A stretch of DNA of 34,870 nt from a virus, in IMG/VR virus record IMGVR_UViG_3300035666_000095, positions 1 through 34,870 of that record; one strand, 5' to 3'. The position numbers and the translations under genes are program-made. The notes beneath the pieces are model-generated. The model saw nothing but the letters and a program-made list of their open reading frames with translations. It made no database searches and was not told where the DNA came from. This document shows positions 29,989 through 34,870 of the stretch, piece after piece (position 1 is the stretch's first letter; every line of letters begins with the position of its first letter).

Positions 29989-30755
29989 TGCCAGTTCTTG
30001 CGGACATCTTTAGTGCTGGCAACACCTTAAAGCGCCGCATGAAGGACTTTGTGGCTAATCCGGGTGCGTTTCTAGAGACCGAGGTCAACTACCGCAACCA
30101 AAAGGCGGGGGAGTTCAACACCCTACAAGACCTAGCCACGCAGGGTGACATCAACAAGATGCGTGGGCTACCCGTAACTCAAGAACAACAGGCCGCCGAG
30201 CTGCGGTTACGAGACATTGTTGCGGGCGCATATAACCCAGTAGGGATGACTGCACCCTCTAATTTGTTAAAACCGATGAAAAGGTCAGAACTACAAGCCG
30301 AAGCAAAAAACTTAGGTTTGCCGTCAACGGGTAAGACCGAAGAAATAAAGCAATTGATACAAATTATTAAGTCTGACCCTAAGTCTTGGACGGAAGAACA
30401 ATATCAATTGATCCGTCCCCATCTCTCAATCCATCAAGATTTCCGTCCAAATAGCGCAGAAAGAGTTGAATCGATTATGCGGGAAGGATTGAACTCAGGG
30501 ATGGTGGACGCTCTAGAACGCATGGAAAAGGGTCAATACAGTTATGCTGGAGGCTTAGTTGGGTCAGATGCGTACCTATTTCCAAGCCGAGGTTTGAAGT
30601 ATCGAAGCCAAACCGATCCGCATCTTGCGCCCGGAAATAAACCTTTATTCAGAATTAAACCTGAAGAAGGTCAAAACATATATGAAGCCATAACAAAAAC
30701 CGCCGAAAGAGCAAAAACTGATGATCCTTTGATGCAGTTCTTAGGACAGAAATAG
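29988..30755 (+). CDS. SAP-domain protein with possible ADP-ribosyltransferase-like C-terminus
   Basis: A 255-residue protein. Residues 1-85 (VLADIFSAGNTLKRRMKDFV, then NPGAFLETEV) are of a type seen in phage virion-associated proteins. Residues of about 93-125 (LKPMKRSELQAEAKNLGLPS with TGKTEEIKQLIQ) match the SAP DNA-binding motif. The C-terminal SIHQDFRPNSAERVESIMRE with GL and later YAGGLVGSDAYLFPSRG recalls the H...sI..eGL opening of small ADP-ribosyl- or phosphotransferases, but no full active site is visible. It lies directly before the terminase promoter. Confidence 0.5.
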   Translation: MPVLADIFSAGNTLKRRMKDFVANPGAFLETEVNYRNQKAGEFNTLQDLATQGDINKMRGLPVTQEQQAAELRLRDIVAGAYNPVGMTAPSNLLKPMKRSELQAEAKNLGLPSTGKTEEIKQLIQIIKSDPKSWTEEQYQLIRPHLSIHQDFRPNSAERVESIMREGLNSGMVDALERMEKGQYSYAGGLVGSDAYLFPSRGLKYRSQTDPHLAPGNKPLFRIKPEEGQNIYEAITKTAERAKTDDPLMQFLGQK

Positions 30756-30756
30756 G

Positions 30757-30785
30757 TTGCAATCTAAACGAGAATAGTTTACATT
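30757..30785 (+). promoter_or_regulatory. Promoter of the packaging operon
   Basis: -35 TTGCAA (30757-30762), 17 bases, -10 TACATT (30780-30785). Within the spacer GAATAGTTT (30772-30780) is a 7-of-9 match to AAACAGTTT in the same place relative to the -10 as in other promoters. The gap before small terminase (30756-30826) is otherwise empty. Confidence 0.6.
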
Positions 30786-30826
30786 TCCAATTCCGTGTCA
30801 GGAACTTATAGATTGAGTTAATCAAT

Positions 30827-31105
30827 ATGGCCGCACCGATAGGTAATACAAATGCTGTAAAGGGAAAGATGTTCCATGATGCTTTGCGTAAAGCGTTGGT
30901 ACAGAACCCTCAGAGACTACCCAAGATAGTAGAGACGCTACTGACTGCGGCTGAGATTGGAGAGGCTTGGGCTGTCAAGGAAGTCATAGACAGGCTAGAC
31001 GGCAAGGCGATCCAGATTAACCAAATGGAGAACGCTGACGGGTCACCGATACTGAACGCCATTCAGGTCACGTTCATTAAACCGCCAGAAACCATAGATG
31101 TCTGA
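30827..31105 (+). CDS. Small terminase subunit (putative)
   Basis: A 92-residue protein, MAAPIGNTNAVKGKMFHDAL followed by RKALVQNPQRLPKIVETLLT and AAEIGEAWAVKEVIDRLDGK. The MAAPxGNxNAxKG start and the VKEVIDRLDGKAxQ end are common in small proteins before TerL genes that serve as the packaging recognition subunit. Shorter than most TerS proteins, without a clear N-terminal HTH, so the role rests mainly on its position. ATGTCTGA overlap with TerL. Confidence 0.7.
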   Translation: MAAPIGNTNAVKGKMFHDALRKALVQNPQRLPKIVETLLTAAEIGEAWAVKEVIDRLDGKAIQINQMENADGSPILNAIQVTFIKPPETIDV

Positions 31106-32384
31106 CCGCGAGCTGCTGGAACAGGCGGTAGCCAAGGCAGAGTTCCCGGTAAAACTTGCGTGCCTATTTGAGCCCAAGCGGTACAAGGTTCTCTACGGAG
31201 GCCGAGGGGGAGCTAAGTCTTGGGGAGTAGCCAGAGCCCTATTGATCAAGGGAGCCAAAGACCCCCTCCGGATTCTTTGCGCCCGTGAGTTTCAGGTCTC
31301 GATTAAGGACTCAGTCCACAAGCTCCTAGCCGACCAGATTGAAGCTCTAGGTTTGGCTGAGTTCTACGAGGTAACCAACACCTCGATTAAGGGTAAGAAC
31401 GGAACCGAGTTCTTCTTTGCGGGGCTCAAGAACAACATCATGTCTATCAAGTCCTTTGAGGGCGTAGACATCTGCTGGTGCGAGGAAGCCCAGACCATCT
31501 CCAAGACTAGCTGGAACGTCCTGATCCCAACCATCCGAAGGGACAACTCAGAGATATGGGTCACCTTTAACCCAGAGCTAGAGACTGACGAAACCTACCA
31601 GCGTTTTGTCATAAGCCCGCCTGAGAACGCGATAGTCCAGAAGATTACATGGCGCGACAACCCGTGGTTTCCCCAGACCCTGCGGGAGGAAAAAGAGAAC
31701 CTAGAGATCCACGACCATAACGCCTACCTAAACGTCTGGGAAGGCTTATGTCGTAGGACTGTAGACGGGGCGGTATTTGCCCAAGAGATGAACATGGCAG
31801 AGATGGACGGTCGGATCACCAAAGTCCCCTACGATGCTATCAAGCCCGTCCACGCGGTATTCGACTTGGGCTGGGCAGACAACACGGCCATCTGGTTTGT
31901 ACAGTTCATAGGCTTTGAGATCCGGTTGATCCGCTACCTTGAGGACAACCAAAAGACCATGAGCTACTACTTGGCTCAGCTTCAGTCCTTGGGCTACGTT
32001 TACGACACCATCTGGTTACCCCATGACGCGGAGAACACGACTTTAGCGGCTGCCGGTCGGTCGATTGCGGACATAGTTAGGGGGGCAAACTATAAGGTTC
32101 AGATCCTACCCAGAGTCCCGGTCACGGACTCAATCAACGCGGCCCGCACGATTTTCCAGAAGTGCTACTTTGATAAAGAAAATTGCTATCAGGGGCTACA
32201 ATGTCTGAGGCACTATCGGTATGATGTTGATCCAGATACAAAACAGTTCTCGAAATCGCCTCTGCATGACATCTATTCGCATGGTGCGGATGCGTTTCGG
32301 TACATTGGATTGGTGGTAAACGAACCCCGGAAGGCAGGGCCAAAGAAGCCGGTCTACCAAATTCCGGGCTCATGGATGGGCTAA
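31098..32384 (+). CDS. terL: Large terminase subunit
   Basis: A 428-residue packaging motor of the PBSX/Terminase_3 type. Walker A is GGRGGAKS (residues 34-41), Walker B VDICWCEE (123-130) with Glu129 or Glu130 as the catalytic acid, and VTFNP (155-159) is the coupling motif. The nuclease half has VFDLGWADNTAI with Asp256, then LPHDAENTT, and SHGADAFRY near the end, the three acidic sites that cut concatemers. It would translocate DNA through the portal encoded next. Whether packaging is headful or site-specific cannot be told from the sequence alone. Confidence 0.95.
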   Translation: MSDRELLEQAVAKAEFPVKLACLFEPKRYKVLYGGRGGAKSWGVARALLIKGAKDPLRILCAREFQVSIKDSVHKLLADQIEALGLAEFYEVTNTSIKGKNGTEFFFAGLKNNIMSIKSFEGVDICWCEEAQTISKTSWNVLIPTIRRDNSEIWVTFNPELETDETYQRFVISPPENAIVQKITWRDNPWFPQTLREEKENLEIHDHNAYLNVWEGLCRRTVDGAVFAQEMNMAEMDGRITKVPYDAIKPVHAVFDLGWADNTAIWFVQFIGFEIRLIRYLEDNQKTMSYYLAQLQSLGYVYDTIWLPHDAENTTLAAAGRSIADIVRGANYKVQILPRVPVTDSINAARTIFQKCYFDKENCYQGLQCLRHYRYDVDPDTKQFSKSPLHDIYSHGADAFRYIGLVVNEPRKAGPKKPVYQIPGSWMG

Positions 32385-32387
32385 AAC

Positions 32388-34547
32388 ATGGCAAAAGTAG
32401 ACGTTCCGAGTGCTATCCCTGCGGATTCCCGCATACAGGAAGCCATAGACTTTCTCAAATTTTCTAACGAGGCCGACACCGAAAACCGGCAAAAGGGTCT
32501 CGATGACCTAAAGTTTTCCTCTGGTGACCAATGGCCCATCGAGGTTCAGAACTCACGACACCTTGAAGCCAGACCTTGCCTGACCATCAATAAGCTAGAC
32601 GCTTACGTCAGACAGATTGTTAACCAGATGCGTCAGTCCCGCCCACGGATGCGGGCTCACTCAATGAACTCCGAGGCCAACGCAAAAGTTGCGGATGTCA
32701 TCACCGGGATATTCAAACACATAGAAGTCAACTCAGACGCTGACACGGCCTACGATACCGCCGGTGAGTACGCGGTGCGGATTGGCTGGGGCTACTGGCG
32801 GGTCATAACTGACTACGTCCGTGAGGATTCCTTTGATCAGGAAATCTACATCCGTCCTATCGACAACCCATTTTCGGTCTACTTTGACCCCAACTCCATT
32901 CAGCCTGACGGTTCGGACGCTGAGAAGGTCTTGATTACTACCTTGATGTCGAAGGATGACTTCAAGATCCAGTACCCCGGAGCCGATGACGGCGGTGACT
33001 TTAACCAGCGCGGAACGGGTGACTTTGACCCCGATTGGGTACAGAAAGAGGACATCCGGGTTGCCGAGTATTTCTACGTTGAGCGCAAAAAGACCAAGTT
33101 ACTGCTCCTGTCTGACGGCACAAAGGTTTACAAGGACGAGGCTCCGAGCCCTGAGATCCTAGCTGCGGCAGGGATTATGGTGGTAGGCGAGCGCGAGACC
33201 ATGCGTAAGCAGATCAAGTGGTGCAAGCTCACAGGCCTTGAGATCCTTGAGGAGCGCGATTGGTCAGGGCGTTATATCCCGGTGGTTCCGGTCTACGGTC
33301 AGCAACTCACGGTTGAGGACAAGCGCAAGAAGTACGGCTTGGTGCGAAACGCCAAAGACGCTCAGCGTATGTACAACTACTGGCAGACCAGCTTGACCGA
33401 GAGTATAGCTCTGGCTCCCAAGGCCAAGTGGCTCTTGGCTGAAGGTCAGGACGAAGGCCATGAGAACGAGTGGGCACAAGCTAACATCAAGTCCATGCCG
33501 GTCTTACGCTACAAGCAGACAGACATCAATGGCAAGGAAGCGCCAGCCCCACAGCGACTTCAGCCCGAACCACCGCCCGCCGGTGTTATTGCGGCTGCGA
33601 TGTCCATCGATAAGGACTTACAGTCAGTAGTCGGTATCTTTGATCCGTCCCAGTTGCCCCAAGGCAATATGTCTGGCAAGGCCATCCGTGGTCAGCAGAT
33701 GCAACAGGACATGACCAACTTCCACTACTACGACAACCTTGTTCGGTCGATGAAGCACACGGGTCGGATCATCCTAGACCTAATCCCCAAGATTTACGAC
33801 CGGGAGCGCGTTCTGCGGATTATTGGCTACGATGGGAAGCCTGAGATGGTTACCCTAAACCAACGGACTCAGGACGAGATGGGCGTAGAAAAGGTTCTTA
33901 ATGACGTAACCGTGGGCGAATACGATGTCTACATGGACACCGGCCCCGGCTACCAAAGCAAGCGTCAGGAGGCGGTCGAGGCCATGATGCCCATGATCTC
34001 TACCAATCAGGAACTCTTTAACCTTGCGGGTGACTTGGTGTTCCGCAACATGGACTTTCCGGGTGCGGAGGTCATTGCAGACCGTCTGGCGGCTAACAAC
34101 CCGTTGGCCCAGATTGACGAGAAGTCCGAGATCCCGCCACAGATCCAGATGCAACTCATGCAAGCTCAAAAGCAGATTGCCGATATGCAACAGATGATTG
34201 CGGCTATGGAGCTTGAGAAGCAGTACCGAAGTGACGTTGAGATGATGAAACAAGAGGGCGAGACCAAGCGTAAGCTCATGGATGTCACCTCGCGGGCGTA
34301 CAACACCGACACCATCAACGAGGCCAAGGTCAACCAGCAGATTCTTAACTCTCAGGCCAATCAGAACAAGGCCGAGCTCGATGCGGTCACCAAGATGCTC
34401 TTAAAGCGGATGGATACTAGCGAGCTACGTCAGGTCATAGCCGAGAAGGATGCGGAACAGGCTCAAGTAGCCGCGTTTGCGGAAGCTGAAGTCAATCAGT
34501 CATCGAACCCGTTCTTGCAACAGGAGCAACAAATAGCAAATAGTTGA
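32388..34547 (+). CDS. Portal protein, P22 type
   Basis: A 719-residue protein, close to P22 gp1 (725). The start (AIDFLKFSNEADTENRQKGL, DDLKFSSGDQWP, RPCLTINKLDAYVRQIVNQM) is diagnostic of P22-type portals, as are IRPIDNPFSVYFDPNS and DPSQLPQGNMSGKAIRGQQM. The C-terminal 130 residues are Gln/Met/Ala-rich helices (IQMQLMQAQKQIADMQQMIA), the counterpart of the P22 barrel domain that senses DNA pressure. It docks TerL and, later, the gp4-like ring. The stop codon overlaps the -35 of the scaffold promoter. Confidence 0.95.
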   Translation: MAKVDVPSAIPADSRIQEAIDFLKFSNEADTENRQKGLDDLKFSSGDQWPIEVQNSRHLEARPCLTINKLDAYVRQIVNQMRQSRPRMRAHSMNSEANAKVADVITGIFKHIEVNSDADTAYDTAGEYAVRIGWGYWRVITDYVREDSFDQEIYIRPIDNPFSVYFDPNSIQPDGSDAEKVLITTLMSKDDFKIQYPGADDGGDFNQRGTGDFDPDWVQKEDIRVAEYFYVERKKTKLLLLSDGTKVYKDEAPSPEILAAAGIMVVGERETMRKQIKWCKLTGLEILEERDWSGRYIPVVPVYGQQLTVEDKRKKYGLVRNAKDAQRMYNYWQTSLTESIALAPKAKWLLAEGQDEGHENEWAQANIKSMPVLRYKQTDINGKEAPAPQRLQPEPPPAGVIAAAMSIDKDLQSVVGIFDPSQLPQGNMSGKAIRGQQMQQDMTNFHYYDNLVRSMKHTGRIILDLIPKIYDRERVLRIIGYDGKPEMVTLNQRTQDEMGVEKVLNDVTVGEYDVYMDTGPGYQSKRQEAVEAMMPMISTNQELFNLAGDLVFRNMDFPGAEVIADRLAANNPLAQIDEKSEIPPQIQMQLMQAQKQIADMQQMIAAMELEKQYRSDVEMMKQEGETKRKLMDVTSRAYNTDTINEAKVNQQILNSQANQNKAELDAVTKMLLKRMDTSELRQVIAEKDAEQAQVAAFAEAEVNQSSNPFLQQEQQIANS

Positions 34548-34572
34548 CAACTATTGGGAAACAGTTTGTAAT
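34540..34572 (+). promoter_or_regulatory. Promoter of scaffold-coat operon with palindromic operator
   Basis: -35 TTGACA (34544-34549), 17 bases, -10 TGTAAT (34567-34572). The palindrome ATAGTTG-A-CAACTAT (34540-34554) covers the -35, and AAACAGTTT (34559-34567) runs into the -10. A strong, separately controlled promoter fits the high need for coat protein. Confidence 0.75.
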
Positions 34573-34620
34573 ACTAATTACCTACCAATGGGTTCATTGG
34601 GTTTATTCTTGGAGTAATCC

Positions 34621-34870
34621 ATGTCTGAAGCAACACAAGAAGCCCGGAAACAGGCTTCAACAGTTGTAACGAGTGAGAATTTAGCTGAGTTTTCGTTAGC
34701 AAAATTAGGTTTAGCGTCAGATGGAACTCCCATTGAGGCCGCGCCAGCGGAGCCGGTGGTTGAGACCGAGGCGAGTGAACCAAGCGAAACCGAGGCTGCG
34801 ACAGGTGAAAAGAAGCAAAACCCAAAACTTGAGAAGCGGTTTTCAGAACTGACTAAGCAGCGTGAAGCGG
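34621..34870 (+). CDS. Scaffolding protein, 5' part (continues at position 1)
   Basis: ATG 34621 follows the SD GGAG (34611-34614) at good distance. The first residues are MSEATQEARKQASTVVTSEN and LAEFSLAKLGLASDG, then Glu/Pro-rich sequence; 41 codons lie before the repeat at 34744, and the frame continues at position 1 of the window. Joined length 305 residues. See the 1-795 entry for the role. Confidence 0.85.
   Translation, partial: MSEATQEARKQASTVVTSENLAEFSLAKLGLASDGTPIEAAPAEPVVETEASEPSETEAATGEKKQNPKLEKRFSELTKQREA
34744..34870. repeat. Terminal direct repeat, right copy
   Basis: Identical to bases 1-127. When the circle is closed this copy should be removed, leaving 34,743 bp. Confidence 0.95.

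Noticed and set aside
1-34870. CRISPR array, integrase or lysogeny module, insertion sequences
   Set aside because: No regularly spaced repeats, no tyrosine or serine recombinase motifs, no transposase or terminal inverted repeats were found on either strand.

Overview
The window is a complete circular genome of a short-tailed (podovirus-like) tailed phage. The first 127 bases (1-127) recur exactly as the last 127 (34744-34870), so the unique length is 34,743 bp and the scaffolding gene runs across the junction (34621 to the end, then 1-795). The head and tail-hub proteins are of phage P22 type: portal, scaffold, coat with an inserted domain, gp4-like and gp10-like hub proteins, and three consecutive internal/ejection-type proteins. 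The large terminase is of the PBSX/Terminase_3 type. I see no integrase, excisionase, tRNA, RNA polymerase or DNA polymerase, so the phage looks virulent and dependent on host replication. The host is a bacterium that uses Shine-Dalgarno (SD) starts. Several small proteins resemble ones I know from environmental, often freshwater, phage assemblies, but the sequence does not name the host.

Layout. The circle has two transcription arms. Plus-strand genes run from 24353 through the contig ends to 20329. Minus-strand genes run from 23806 down to 20385. The arms diverge at 23807-24352 and converge at a terminator at 20361-20386. The plus arm starts with small early genes (24353-25432), a replication-protein-like gene (25429), a C5 cytosine methyltransferase (25806), a Ref-like HNH nuclease, a RusA resolvase, a secreted cysteine peptide, a winged-helix regulator, a GroES homologue and a cluster of tiny basic proteins. 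Packaging and head genes follow (small terminase, TerL, portal, scaffold, coat; 30827 to 2076). Next come receptor-binding and tail genes (2399-9579), the gp10-like hub, the ejection proteins and a tail-collar fibre (10093-18123), then the lysis cassette (18125-20329) with holin and M15 endopeptidase. The minus arm holds a recombination module (exonuclease, putative annealing protein, SSB) among small unknown genes, and ends in a small membrane protein and a lipoprotein.

Main points for follow-up. (1) The methyltransferase gene is open in a second frame for 305 codons. That frame has its own internal SD-ATG and motifs I recognise from a separate protein family, so it looks like a same-strand overprinted gene. 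(2) The only large non-coding gap, between the divergent operons, has its own promoter, several perfect long stems and a closing hairpin, and looks like a structured RNA of about 320 nt that I cannot assign. (3) A near-palindromic 9-mer, AAACAGTTT, sits in the promoters of both arms, the scaffold promoter and next to a homing endonuclease gene, which suggests a phage regulon. (4) One protein domain is inserted three times in two different tail-hub proteins. (5) Ten genes too short for a 60-codon cut-off, most of them translationally coupled, can be read directly.
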